Positions 23,501 through 43,148 of a stretch of 58,420 nucleotides of DNA are shown one piece after another. Position 1 is the first letter of the stretch. The number at the start of each line of letters is the position of its first letter. Both the position numbers and the translations under genes were made by a program. Under the pieces are notes generated by a model that searched no databases, was not told the origin of the DNA, and worked only from the letters and a program-made list of their open reading frames with translations. The DNA lies in assembly GCA_009602725.1 (NCBI GenBank), contig WELB01000118.1, positions 4,248-62,667 of the forward strand, written 5' to 3'. Source of the stretch: Spirogloea muscicola (Eukaryota > Streptophyta > Zygnematophyceae > Spirogloeales > Spirogloeaceae).

Positions 23501-26500
23501 AAGCACTGCCTCATTGCCGCTTCTCACTATCTGCTCATTAAGGCGTCCATTCGCGACCGCAACAAATGCAGGCATCAGCTGCTTCGTCTCGTTCTGCTCA
23601 ATTGGAAAGTATCTCTGGTGCTCTTCCATGACCTGCAAGGCCACTGAGCAGGCAGCCGCTTACAGCATGATCTACATCAGCAGAAATAATAATAAACGCA
23701 TCACTTCAGAGACGCAAAAGCTTTTCACAAGATCTTACATTGTTCTACCAATTAGGAGGGAACATGCTTACTGTGACAAGGACTTCTTTGGGAAGCTCAA
23801 GGAAGGCTTTATCAAATCTTCCAAGAAGGGGCATCGGAGCCTCAACCAGGTTTGCAACCTCCTGCAAGAGCTTCCCCTGCGAAGCAGCCGGTATCTCTCC
23901 ACCAATGTCTGCTGCCAGCTCACAGCTAGCCTTCTGTATATCACGACATCGATCCTGCAGGACACTGCTACCTACCATAAGCAGAGCTGGGTGGCATGCG
24001 CTGTAAGTGAAATTCTGCAACTGAAAGCAGATTAGAGATCAGATTGGACGACGGAAGCTGAAGCCCAGGTTTGACGATGAAGCTGAGGCCCAGGTCAGAG
24101 CCGTGAGGACATTGGGAATATGTCGATACCTCGATGCTCAGGGTGATGCCAGCTGACTGTATGGTGCGTAAATACTGCTCTGCTGTCTCGACCTGAAGTG
24201 TTGGCCTCTCAGAGTTCCTGAGAAGCCGTGTGCTGACACCACTGCTCACATTGGCAAACGAGAAGGGCACAGGCGAGGCACCATAGAGCGCCAGGATCCA
24301 TCTCACCGGTCTGCTGTAGACAGCCTGCTTGAAGGCCGAGGTGTCCTTAGGCACAGTCAGCTATGCTTGGTAGCTATACAAACACATGCTTGCCAGCTTC
24401 TAGTGGGACTACCAGTGGCAGGACGTGGAGACCCTGTATTCAAGACTCGTGGGTATGCTCACATCTTGTAGGACCACACACCAATCCAGACCGCTTGGGA
24501 TCAGCTACCGGCTGCACAGTTCACCTGGCTGTTCCACCGCATGCTCTTCGAGAAGGTGATGGCAGAGAGGAGCTGAGGAAGCTCCACTGCAAGCACTTCG
24601 ACTGAGGTTTTTCCTACTTCCTTAGCAACTGCAAACACGTACTCTGTCTTGCCATCCACACGAACATAGAGGTCGCCCACTGACACACCGTTCTTCTTGC
24701 AGAAACCCTCAGCCGCCTGCAACCAGAACTTGTGCTTTGCATAACTAGGTACACAGATCCATAGATGCAGGAGTTGCTGCCACCTTCATGCTTTGCCAAG
24801 CTAACTACTGAGAGCTTATAAGACTTGTAACGTGCATCCAGCAGTAAGGCTCTGCTCAGTTCACATTGCAATACAAATTTCTGACTCCTCAGCTGCCTTG
24901 ACAAGCTGAAAAGTGCAAAGGCAACCTTGAACACGACTTTCTACCATGTTGTCTTAGTGCTCTTGGGGCTCACCTTTGTCGGCTGTCCCTCTGCAGTATA
25001 TGCTTTACTTGTTGGAGGTCCCCTGACCTCGGCTTCTTTGTCAGCTTGCTTTGCAGCTAGGTCTTCTACTAGTACCTGAAACCATCATCAAGTTGAGAGA
25101 AGGCTCCATATCAGGCAGTTATGTCCATCGGCTACTTCAACTTGCCTACATGAAGGGACTCAGTATATAGTATCCAAATATGCAGCACTTTGATATTGCA
25201 GAACAATCCAGCAGACTTTCATAGTAAGCAACCCATCACTGTTCTCATGTTCTTTCTGCAATGTAGCCGAGCAACTTACCGTCAGCCGTCGTGGCGTGGC
25301 AGAGACATACACGCTGCTATGCGCCAGCCGGAGCCTCTCCAGCATAGACGGCACGTCAGCTCTGAGCTGAGCAACAGCCGATGTGACATCCTGCGGCGGG
25401 AGTTCCTCCGAGCCCAGCTCCAGCACGAACAAGCGTGGACCTTGTGCTTCCGTCGACAGCCCTCTGGGTGCCTGCCCCTGTGGTGCGGGCTTGGGCTCTT
25501 CCACAATGCCCAAGGGGAAGCCCTGCCGCTCCCTGGTGTCTACCCAAAGCTGCGCGCACTGCCTCGCCAGCCTGCACGTAGATGATAGCACAAAGCTTTG
25601 ACTTTATAAGTAAAGGGCCTCCGAAGTCACTCCAATCCATGCACTTCTTCTAGCACAAGATTATTAGTGCTCATGAAATGCGACTAAGACTCAGATTGAG
25701 ATGCATTCTAGAAGCTGCAGAGCTGCAGAGCTGTTATGGACCAGGCTTCTGCCATGTAAAGGTCTCCTTAAGGACTTGACTGAGGGAGGCACAAGCTCAT
25801 GTCAAGTCATTGCATGTTACGCCCCTGCTCTTACGAGTCGGCCCAGGTGCTAATCAGCTGACTGAGAAGTACTCCTTCTACAGAAAACACTCACGCACGC
25901 ATGCGTCCAAAGAAGCGAGCCCTTTCGGTGACGCCGACGGCGCCGCGAGCATCCAGGACGTTGAAAGCATGAGACGCCTTGAGGACATGGTCGTACGCCG
26001 GGATTGCCAGCTCCTTCTTGAGCATGCTCTTGGCCTCAGCCTCATAGAGCTCAAAACGCTGCCGCACACGCTCAATGTCCGCGTGGTCCAGATTGTATGT
26101 GCTCATCTCCCGCTCATTCTCAAGGAAGAGCTCACCATACGTAATGCCCTCTGTGTACCTGATTTTCTTGAAGTGATCGACGCCCTGAAGGAGAAGATGA
26201 GCAACCTCTCAGCAGAGTGAGGCAAGTGTCATAACGCAGTCAAAGAATCTCAGCAGGTCATGGAGTGTAAACTTTCTTTCAAGACAACAATGTCAAAATT
26301 GTCATGAAGCTGAAGGCCTCATGAGGCAGGAAGAAGGGAGGGGGAGGGAGGATGCCTGGAGCGACATGATGATTCGCTCGAGGCCGTATGTAATCTCCAC
26401 AGAGACGGCGTTGAGAGCCATGCTCCCACACTGCCTTGGAACATGAGAAAGGATGCAGCAGCACAGCACCAGGGAAAGCATGAAGACTGCGCTGAATGCC

Positions 26501-28298
26501 TACATCCTCAAGGCTGCGTGCTCCACAAACAAACGGTCTACGCAGTATAGCTGGCCTGACAGTCCTACACAAGCAGGGAAGGAAGCCTGCAAGAAGACTA
26601 GATAGTGGGGAGTTTTACAAGTTGCTATTGGATCTAATCTGTAGGCTTGAGAGCTGAGGACGATGAAAGCAACGGTACGTGAGAAGGCTATGGAGCTACA
26701 ATGACCTGCTGGAAATAGGTGAACTGCGAGATCTCCATGCCATCCATCCAGACCTCCCAGCCGAGGCCCCATGCCCCCAGTACTGGGCTCTCCCAGTTAT
26801 CCTCCACGAATCGCACATCATGCGCCGCCGTGTCGATGCCCAACGCAGCCAGGCTGCCCAGGTACAGCTCCTGGGGGTTCCCGGGGTCAGGCTTCAAGAT
26901 GACCTGCATTTACACCCAGGCCGGCCATAATCTTCAGGTTTTTTGTAAATCATGAAGAAGCTTGTCAACGCAGGAGTCTAAATTAGTCCTGCTCAAGCCT
27001 TCAGGTCCGTTGCTTGCTACACGATAGGCAGCAGCTGCACTGGTCAAGGTAGTTTAAAGATTCGCCATGCCGAAGGCGTCGCCCTTGCCCAGCTGCAAGT
27101 TTGGCCTAAACCCCAGAGCTCATTCCCCTAAGCCCCGCAGATGCAGATCTCAGCGAAGGGAACCCCGACTGCTTGCCAGGCCTCTTTGCGAAGCCGCTGC
27201 ATCATTACTCCAACTCCCCAGCAGTCAATGGTAGAGTGCGACATCGGGACTCAAAAGCCGGGGTCTGAATGCAGGGTGTAGGATACCGCCTCTTAAGTAT
27301 GCAAGGGCTCTGCAGCTGACGAGTATCGGCCAGCACAGATGAGGATGGGAGCTGCTCTGACGACGTTGTTTGTGGCAGCTGCCCACCTGGAACTGCGTGT
27401 GCCTCTGCACGCGGTTCGGGTTGTCGCCGTAACGGCTGTCGTCGGGCCGGATGCTGGGCTCGACGTAGGCAACCGCCCATGGCTCAGGCCCGAGCACGCG
27501 GAGGTACGTCGCAGGATTCATGGTGCCCGCCCCGACCTCTGTGCTGCTCGGCTGCAGTATAGCACAGCCCGCCCGCGCCCAGTAGTCCTGCCAGCAGACC
27601 CAGTTCATGATTTGTGTCAAAAGTCGTATCGTACATCGCATCGGCAAGGTTCGTCGTATTGTATTGTACGTGATAAAGATGAAGACAATGTCTAAGTCAG
27701 AACAAACCTAGATCCTAGGACCTCTCTGCCTTTATCCTCCGAAGCCTTGACCACAACTACGACAGATGCAGTCAGCTCTTAGAGAAGACCATTGCAGGTT
27801 TGTCAGCAGCGTGCTCGATCCTGGTCCATCATCAGCTGTAACGCAATGCTGGTTCTAGACATTGCCTGCCCTCTGCCACTGAGCGATGCTCACTTGCAGC
27901 CTCTGGATGGCCTCCTGAAACGTGGGCGTGTCCGCGCCACCGTCGCCTTCGCGGCGCTCGCTGGCGGCCTGGACCTCCTCGACGGCGACGGCCGCGGAGG
28001 TGGGCGGCCCATGGCGGTCCCCTGGCCTGCGCCTGCCACTGAACGCCCGCATGGACGACAGTGGGCGCGCCACTGGAGCCTGGCAGCGCCGCCAGCCGCC
28101 ATTGCCATCCGCAACGGCGGTGGTGGTGGCCCGCCGCTCGCTGGCGCCACGCACCAGGCCGAGGCCCGCGACGGCGGCGGCCGCCGCCGCCACCGGACGG
28201 CTCGTGGAGACGCGACAGAGCGCGCCCTGCAACATGGCGCAGCTGCCCGCAACGGCGGCGGCGGCAGCGGTGGCGGCGGCAGGCCTCTCCACGAGCAT
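20503..28298 (-). CDS. EDD1: Glycyl-tRNA synthetase, organellar, fused alpha and beta subunits
   Basis: Charges tRNA-Gly in plastids and probably mitochondria; bacterial-type enzyme with both subunits in one chain, as in Arabidopsis EDD1. Exon 1 (28298-27894) encodes an Ala/Arg-rich transit peptide and [12 protein letters not shown]. The alpha part follows: 27587-27387 ([42 protein letters not shown]), 26903-26706 ([25 protein letters not shown]) and 26430-26356 ([15 protein letters not shown]), then [20 protein letters not shown] and [20 protein letters not shown]. The beta part starts near 25590 ([13 protein letters not shown]) and continues with [60 protein letters not shown], and ends [20 protein letters not shown]. 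The intron after IIMSLQ needs a GC donor. ATG at 28235 or 28454 are alternative starts. Confidence 0.93.
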
Positions 28299-28732
28299 CT
28301 CCGGCTGCCTACGCAGTGCCTGCGCTTGCGAGCCGCACTCAGCTCGGGCTTCGGGCAAGCCCGAGACGTGCGTGCTTATGGCGTGCTCGGGTCGGGCATC
28401 ACACGCTCGTGACTGGCAGTGAGCTCCGCTTTGAGAAAGACCGAAACAGGTCATCTGAAGTGCTGGAGTGGTTGTGCCTCACACAGACTACCGCAATTCT
28501 GTACATTCAGGGCTTTTGTCGCTTATTAAGGCATTTACTTGAAACTGTCATGTAGGATGTGCAGCTGCATGTCCGTGGATGTACTGCAGCTGCACCACAA
28601 GGGTGCCTCAATGGTAAAGGTTTTGCCATAACAAGTCAGATTGCATCTGTCATCAGCCGGGGTTATGCATCTCGGTCAATTGATGCAGCCCCTTGCTAGG
28701 GGCTGGCATTCAAACTGCTGTGGATCACTGAT
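28299..28732. promoter_or_regulatory. Short intergenic region between PKS 3' end and synthetase start
   Basis: About 434 bp separate the stop codon of the upstream FAAL-ACP-PKS gene from the chosen start of the synthetase; both genes run on the minus strand. It must hold the PKS 3' end and the synthetase promoter. No specific element was recognised. Confidence 0.4.
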
Positions 28733-36114
<7,382 letters not shown>

Positions 36115-37271
36115 GGGCTCTCGGCGCCGGAGGACGGGATTTGGAGTGTCTAGAGTGATGAAGGGCCTGAGTGGCCAAGCTCAAAGGGAAGCCCGCGACA
36201 GCAGCTACTTGGCAGCCGGCGTCAGCGGCAATGGCGACGATGGTGGCAATGGCGAGGCATTGAGAGGCCCCGGCGAGGGCTCGTCGCGCTGGGCGGAGGC
36301 GGCCGAGGGGCCGCGGAGCCCCGACGTCGGGGGCGAGGCGGCCCGAGGGTCAGTATTCCGAGGAGCTGCAGGCCGCGCGCCCGGGCGGGATTCAGATGCA
36401 AATCTTGAGGTGTCTGTATCTGATTGCTCGGCACTACGTACGCTTTACTGCGGCCGCCCGCCCGCTCCGGCGGTTGATTTATCGGCTTATCTCGGAGAGT
36501 CGTGTCAAGCTCCGCTTCCAGCCGCCGCCGCCGACGCTGCTGCCTGCAGGCCGGCAACCCTCGTCGATCGTCGCTCTCTCTCCTCTCTCTCTCTCTCCCC
36601 TCTTCCGGCGGCCCCACCCTCCTCTCCGCTTCTCGGGAGGGCTCTCTTCCCACTTCAGGGGAGGAGGGCAAGGCCTCCCTTCAGCCGCTCTTTTACTATC
36701 AGCAGCCGCGTTCTTCCCCCTCGCACCCCCCCTCCTCCTCCTCCCTCTCTCTCTCTCTCTCTCTCNTCTCTCCCCACTCCCCCCAACGTTACCTCCTTCC
36801 CTTTCGCCGTCCCCGCCTCCCACCTTTCTGGTCTTCCGACTGCAGGCCGCCTCCCCCGCGCCTCCGCCCTCCGGTCCCCCCATCCCCCATCCCGTCTCGA
36901 GGCCGGCCAGTGCTCGACACGCACCCGACGTGGGCGCCCACATCGCCAAACTTCTCCCTCCGAACATGGGCCAGAGCCTCCTGACACCACTACTGCAGCC
37001 ACGCCGGCAACCCTGTCCCTCCTCGTGCACACTGACCGGCCTGCTTGACTAGCGTCACTAGCCAGATCACTAGCCAGCAACCAGCCGACCTTTTGGCCAA
37101 CCCTCAACCAGCCCGTGCGGAGGGCTTGTGCAAGCCCCAAGACTCCACACTGGCCTGCTCAAATCCTCACTCGACTTTGGCAGAGCTACAAGGCTGACCG
37201 GCGCTGGGTCAGCTGCTGTGAACGACAATCTGTGACTCTCCAACTTCTTGCAACGTGGCTATTCTCTGGAA
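36115..37271. promoter_or_regulatory. Shared divergent region between the PKS fusion and P450 genes
   Basis: 1157 bp between two start codons on opposite strands. It is GC-rich near the PKS end, then contains a pyrimidine-rich block (about 36574-36790) with CT runs and an undetermined base at 36766. It must contain both promoters, so co-regulation is plausible. No TATA box or named operator was recognised. Confidence 0.55.
36574..36790 (+). repeat. Polypyrimidine / (CT)n tract with an undetermined base
   Basis: Two CT-rich stretches (around 36575-36600 and 36740-36775) inside a C/T-rich block; n at 36766 interrupts the second. A GA/CT tract in a leader may act as a GAGA-type or pyrimidine-patch element, and is also a likely assembly weak point. 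Confidence 0.7.
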
Positions 37272-40200
37272 ATGGGGTTCGTTGGCAGCGCTTGGACTTC
37301 CACCTGCGCCACAGCAATGGCTGCAGCAGGCGAGCAGCTCGCGATGCATGGGTGGACTGGTGCGCTGGTGGCGACGGCCACTGCCCTGGCAGCGCTTGGC
37401 ATCTTCCTGTGGGCAGCCCAGGTGGCCATGGTGGTGTCTGCACCGAGCTTGAGGCACATTCCGGGCCCTCGGCGGCGCAGCTGGCTGCTTGGCCACCTGC
37501 CTGACATCAACGAAAGCTCCGTAAGCGTATGCCAGCCCGATCTGCAAGGTCCACCCTTACGATAGTGTGCCGAGTGCGCTTGCTTTCAATGCACAGAGTA
37601 GTCATTCTAATAAGTGCAGGTGCTTGGGCGAGTCGGACTAGAAACGAAGCTTGCAGATTAGACTGTCATATGATTGTAAGGCATGTCAAAGCCAGCTTCG
37701 TGCAAGGCACTGGGAGGGACCAAATTAGCAGAGTGCGTGACAATTGCGTTCACAGTTGCAAATCATTTCTAAACAGGCCGGGGTATGCCTACCAGATATG
37801 CTGTGACAGACTTTACATTGTGTCTTGCTCTAAGCTCTGCAGTGCGCTTGCGCTCACCCTGCTGTATGCATGAAAACGTGCTGACACGATGCATGCTTTC
37901 AAGATGCACCTGTGCCACCAGGAGTGGGGCCGCATGTATGGGCCCGTGTGCAAGTATTTCCTTGGGCCGCAGCATATGGTGTTGGTGCACGACCCGGACG
38001 TAGTGCACGCCGTCTGTGTCAAGGGCTTCCACAAGGCACATGACCGCTTCGAGCTCACGCCCAACGAGCTGACGCCTTGGATGCTCTTATTTAGCAAGGG
38101 CGCATACTGGCAAGGCATCCGCAGCACCGTCTTGCCCCTGTTTCACACCGAAAAGCTCGCAAGCTACTCTGGCCTCGTCAGCTCCTGCCTAGACCGCCTC
38201 CTCGGTTGGTGACCTCGACCGGTAGCTTCTAGTCGATCGTGCTCCAGTGAAAAATTAGAAAGTTCCTACATTCTTGCCTGTATGCAAGGAATCTGATGTC
38301 GTGATTGGCACATTGGCTTGCCTATATGAAAACGACACAAGTGGTGTCTGGTCAACCTGTGCAGCTCATTCTGCTGTCCAATGACAACTGCTACTTCATT
38401 CTTCAGCCAGGTTGGAGCGTGCGGCTGGCCAGCGAGGCACGACTGACATATCTCTGCTCTTCCACAAGCTCGGCCTCGATGCAATCGGCACAGCCGTATT
38501 TGGTGCAGACTTCTTGTCCATTGAAGGAGGGAAGCTGGTGAAGGCGGCGAATGTCATGGTCGAGACATTCAATCTTACGGGGAGGTGGGTGCACACAGCA
38601 CGACCACTGCACTGCGTGGGTGCTGACACTGCATGTATCACCCTTGCTGGCTTTCACGACAGAAATCATCATCATGTAGCCTACATGTTCGCTCCCTAGA
38701 AGGCGACTGAGGACTTTGCCTGAAAGCCACGGTATCATGAGTGTGGCTGACGACTTGTCCTGCAAAATGCAGGGGTGCCCCTTTGAGCACTTTGCTCTTC
38801 CTCGTGTCCCCTACGCTGGGTACGGCACTGCGGCTGATGTTGGAGTACATCCCGGGCACGCCAGAACGCCGCGGCCGAGCTTCCCGGGACTATATCATAA
38901 ATGTCATGCTCCGGAGGGGGAGGAAGCAGGCTGACACCAGCAGGACAGGCGGGGAGCCGCCTTCGGACTTCCTAACGTATCTCAGAACCAAGGCGCGAGT
39001 CACTGGCTCCGGCAACAAGCTGACGACAATACAGGCAAGTATTGAGCCTGCTTGCCAAAAGACATGACAGTGAATGGCTGGCGAAGCAGCAGCCAATGGT
39101 GACGCATATTCCCAATACTTCACGTCAGCTTTATGGTAACGCAGGTGCAGGCGGAGGCCTTCGAGTTCCTGATGGCAGGGTCCGAAACGGTGGCCATCTC
39201 CCTGTCCGGCGCAATCTTTCTATTGTCCAAGAATCCAGAGGTGACTGAGGCCCACTTCCTGTTGCAAGCTCGGCAGCAGAGGAATGTACTACTGGCTCTG
39301 CAAAGCCGTGCTTGCATGCAGAACAAATTATGACCACCATGAATTGTTAGTGCAAGCTCACTAAGCATCAGATTGGCGGGCAATGCTGACAGTCGCTGAA
39401 GCTCACAGGCAGAAAGGAAGCTCCTGGACGAGATCGACGGAGTCAGCATCAGCACGCTGACACTCGGGGATTTGTCGCGCTTTCCTTACACCACTGCGGT
39501 CATGAAGGAGACGCTCCGCCTCCTGACACCTGGTAAGTTCCTTTCTGGAGCTCATTGATTGAGTAAAGCATGCTGCATGTGAGAATTGCAGTAAGCAGTG
39601 ACACAAGCTCAAGCATCATGGCACGAGTGAGCTCCGATGCTCATGCTCATGCTCATTGCTCATCTTGCCAGCTCCGAACCTCCTCCGCAAGACTACGGAG
39701 AGCATCGATGTGGGCAGGTACCACTTACCAAAAGGCACGAGGCTGCTCATGGACGTCTACAACATTCATCGCCTTCCTGAGCTGTACACCGACCCTCTCG
39801 CTTTTCGTCCCGAGCGCTGGCTTCCGGGCAACGAGCACCTCCGGTGACGAAACACTGCCAAGATAATTTACTGTTTCGATGATGAATTGGTTTTTTGCAT
39901 TTTGCGTACGCATTTTCCCCTAAACTCATCTGCAAAGCCTATCATTGGCGTCAAGATAGGGATAAATTTCGCCAAATTGACACTTCCTGGAGAGTATCTG
40001 AGCAGATAATTCTGTTTTTCAGGTCGAGCCACCCGTGCTCTTACATCCCCTTTGGTGCAGGGCCAAGGATGTGCGTTGGTTACAAATTCGGCCAACTTGA
40101 GATTGTGATGACCCTTGTTAAGCTGTACAAGCGCTTCACTTTCAAGCTTTGCCCGGCTCAGTCAGTGCAAGAGGTGCCGCACATGAAGCTGGGCATCACT

Positions 40201-40284
40201 CTTAGCATGCTGGACGGCATTAATGTTCAGGTCAATCGTAGGGACTCATTGCTCCCGAAAACATATGCAAGCAAAATCGACTGA
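37272..40284 (+). CDS. Cytochrome P450 monooxygenase, membrane-anchored
   Basis: Eight exons join in phase to 547 residues: 37272-37520, 37904-38204, 38407-38584, 38773-39034, 39145-39240, 39409-39532, 39672-39843, 40023-40284. The N-terminus has a membrane anchor (ALVATATALAALGIFLW) followed by the proline hinge IPGPRRRSW. Hallmarks in order: I-helix FLMAGSETVA, K-helix ETLRL (ExxR), RPERW, and heme loop FGAGPRMCVG with the axial Cys. It should hydroxylate or otherwise oxidise a lipophilic substrate at the ER or plastid envelope using a reductase partner. The CYP family cannot be assigned by eye; the heme region resembles CYP3/CYP711-clan enzymes. The intron after LTTIQ uses a GC donor (CAG then GCAAGT). 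Head-to-head with the FAAL-ACP-PKS gene, which suggests it may tailor that product. Confidence 0.93.
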
Positions 40285-40842
40285 CCGAAACTGCTCGCTA
40301 CGAAGATGGTGCCAGCACCTAACATGCAGCACAATTGTACTGAGCAAGTCGTGCCGGACTATCTGTGTCGTCACTCTGTCTAAGTACGTTCAAGGGACGA
40401 TTTTGCTTGAAGATTCTCAGAAGTCAATTGTCAGAGAACTTATAGATAGCGATTAATTTTAAGAGTCTGACATAAGGGAGCTTCATAAGCTGCCGCTCTG
40501 AGATGTCCCAGGGATGAAATCAAGCATTCGCAAATGCTGTGACCTTTACAAGTGTCTCTGATGCATTGTATGTACATTGTATGTACGACTATACATGCAG
40601 ATCAAAGATACAGGATTTGCACCGCATGCATGTGCTCGCAATATGCACCCGTGTGCATGTTCTGCTGCAGGGTCAGGACTAAACTGAAAGCCTGGCATCC
40701 AGAAGACGGCAATGGATGCCACCCCTTGAAAGGGCCCATGCTTGGCACAGATGCTTCACAAATCTAGCCAACCTGGCTCCTACACGATTAGCAGCCCTAC
40801 AATTTGCGCTGACACTAGCAGTCTTTGCTGCAAAGAATGATG
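40285..40842. other. Convergent intergenic region, no gene seen
   Basis: Between the P450 stop (plus) and the ferredoxin-like gene stop (minus). Contains repeats of the type TGTATGTACATTGTATGTACG near 40565-40590 but nothing coding was recognised. Confidence 0.45.
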
Positions 40843-42239
40843 CTATTTGATTTGCTGGGGGAGCTGCTGCACTACCACCTGCAGATGATACAAGCAGAAT
40901 ATGAGTAGTGGACTTCGAGACTTGAAAGAGCAGTAAACACATGCTATCCTCACGAAGATGCAAGCATCCACAGACGCCTCCACTGGGAGCCATAGCCGTG
41001 GACCTTGCAAGGAAATCAATTGCCCCACCTTCCCGCTGTTAGACTTGTCACCCACAATCGTCTGGCAAGCCAATCGCCAGGATTCCGGCTTCTGCAGATC
41101 GAGCGGTAGTTAGGTGCCTCTGCTGCAAGGCGCAACATATCCAAACTATCAAGTGGCCTACCAGTATATGAGGTCGCGTAGCTCTGGTACATACAGTCAA
41201 GCTCCCTCACCTTGTTCAGCTTTCGCAGCTCCGTGTCGGTCCTCTCGTTGAGCAGCTCCTGGCCCTCCAAAATCTGCTCAGCGTGGCATACCATTGTGAG
41301 GGCGTGCAACGAAGGCCCTTCTTGAGCGCCAGACTCCCAGTATCTCCCTCATCAGCTTCCAGCCACCAGCTAGTCACTTGGCTCGGGTTGCCAGAACCCA
41401 GTCCTTCCCTAGCCTTGCGAATTACGCCCCAACAATCACTTCTCTGTTCCTTATATCCTGATCAACTTGACCCTCGAGTTCACTAAGTGGGCACAAGTCA
41501 TATCAGACAATTGCCAGAACCCCACACTCAGCGTCATTGCATGTAAAGGCAGAAGAGCAGGCCGCAGCGAGACCTGAACGATGCAGGTGCCGCAGCTGCC
41601 GCCGCCGTTGCAGTTCATGACCTTGCCGTACGCGCCGTAGAGCTCCAGCCGGCTATCCAGCATGATGGAGCGCAGGAGCTTTGCGCCACTTACCGCCTGC
41701 GCCGCGCCTCGCTCGTCCGGCCGCCTCGGCTGCGCGCCGCAGAGACAGAATGCTGCTTTGACAATATTCTGATAATATGATTTAAGATAGATTTGAAGAG
41801 CGGCTGTGAAAGCCAGCCAGGTGCATACAGAGACGGGGTGTCTATTAGGTGATGGAAGGATTGAGTGGCCAATTACAAGGCAAGCACGCTAGCAGATGTA
41901 CATCGCCTGCTGCTGAGCTGACCCACTTAGTAACCACGAGTCAGCACATAAGAAGTGGCTAACTGATGCCCGAATACCGGACGGCCGGCAATTGACAAGC
42001 CCTCACAGACACTAGCTAAGGCTCGACCAGCTTTCTGGTGCAAACGCGTACAGAAAGTAATAGTGGCTAAGTTAGCGGAGCCTCAGAGGCCCGCGGCGGC
42101 CTAAATTCTAAACCCTGAATCCTAAACTCACGTGGATGAACTCCAGGCTGATGACCGGCGGGCCGTCGCCCTCGCCGCCACCGCTGCCGTCGCCATCGGC
42201 GAGCTCGCCCGGCGCCGCCGCGCCCGCGCTCTCCTGCAN
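40843..42239 (-). CDS. PNSB3: PNSB3-like 2Fe-2S ferredoxin-domain protein (5' end uncertain)
   Basis: Exons: up to 42132, 41729-41574, 41273-41211, 41091-41029, 40878-40843, in phase. They encode PPVISLEFIH, AQAVSGAKLLRSIMLDS, ELYGAYGKVMNCNGGGSC then GTCIVQ, ILEGQELLNERTDTELR, KPESWRLACQTIVGDK and the C-terminal VVVQQLPQQIK. Four cysteines (C-x5-C-x2-C plus one in LACQ) fit a plant-type 2Fe-2S centre. The C-terminal QxLP ending is typical of PNSB3 (NDF4), a plastid NDH subcomplex B protein; whether this organism has an NDH complex is unknown, so the role is inferred. The first coding exon is lost at an undetermined base, 42239: upstream GC-rich sequence is out of frame, and a transit peptide must be encoded there. 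Confidence 0.85.
42095..42132 (-). repeat. Degenerate telomere-like CCCTAAA motifs
   Basis: The stretch reads like imperfect CCCTAAA units (TTCTAAACCCTGAATCCTAA). A second degenerate cluster lies at 42320-42345 (CTTAAACCCCAAACCCTG) and short ones at 45458 and 45588. They may be decayed telomeric DNA or chance similarity. Confidence 0.35.
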
Positions 42240-43148
42240 GCGCCCACGCAGCCGCCGCCATGGCCGGGGCGAGTACTCTGCTGCAGGGGTTTTCCGGTCT
42301 GAGGTTTTCGGGTGCCATGAACCTTAAACCCCAAACCCTGCACCAGACGACCCCCCAGTCCTATCTGTCCTCCGTCAGCACTTGCTGGCGGAGCACCTTG
42401 GAGAAAGGAACGGCTCTTCCAGGGAAAGTGGATACCTCCCAAAGCAAGGCAATGGCTGTGAGAGGCCAGCCCAAAGAAAACGAGAGTTGCACAACGTTGT
42501 ACAAGTAGAGATTCACGTACTCTTTCCAGTAGAGGGCGAAGGCTGTGATTGGCCAGCCCAGAAATAGGAATGGACACAGATGTGCAAGGTCTGAGATGGC
42601 CGGAAGGTGCATAAGCAGGATACTAATCTCCATGACTTCTGCAAGTGGGCGCCTCGGAGGTGACACGACCCATCACTCATTGATGTTTGTCGAGTCGTCG
42701 AGGAAGGGGCCTCAGACTTCAGATCACTTCACAATCTACGTATGTCAAGTGGTAGTGTCGCATGCAACTTCCACAGCCAAGAGCAACAGGGGCGCAGCGA
42801 CAGGCTACTCTCGCTTCAGGCCTCAGTGCTCCTCTCTCAGGCCGTCACATTCACGTGAGATGAAAGGCCGCTAGGAAACTGCCGGCAAGCGGCCCAGCAG
42901 ACAGCTTTCACAAAGCATCGCTGCTGAGAACTGCGGGGAGCCTAGCGGATCACTCTTCATAACTGTGACGTGACGGGGCTTGAGGCATGCGATTGACAAG
43001 TTGGTGTTTAATGAGAGGTCATCTCGGGCCCAACGTTGCCGGTACCAGGAAACATATTCAGCACTTGATATAGAATCTTGTGAAAGTGCATCGACCCTGG
43101 TGAGGTTGTTATACTGACTGCAGTCTCCCATTCAGCAAGTGCATAGAG
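42240..43148. other. Intergenic region with hairpin repeats
   Basis: Between two minus-strand genes. Two hairpin-tail repeats lie at about 42450-42480 (GCTGTGAGAGGCCAGCCCAA) and 42540-42600 (GCTGTGATTGGCCAGCCCAG followed by a GGAATGGACAC tail). The segment next to 42239 may include the missing first exon of the ferredoxin-like gene. The rest shows no gene. Confidence 0.5.
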
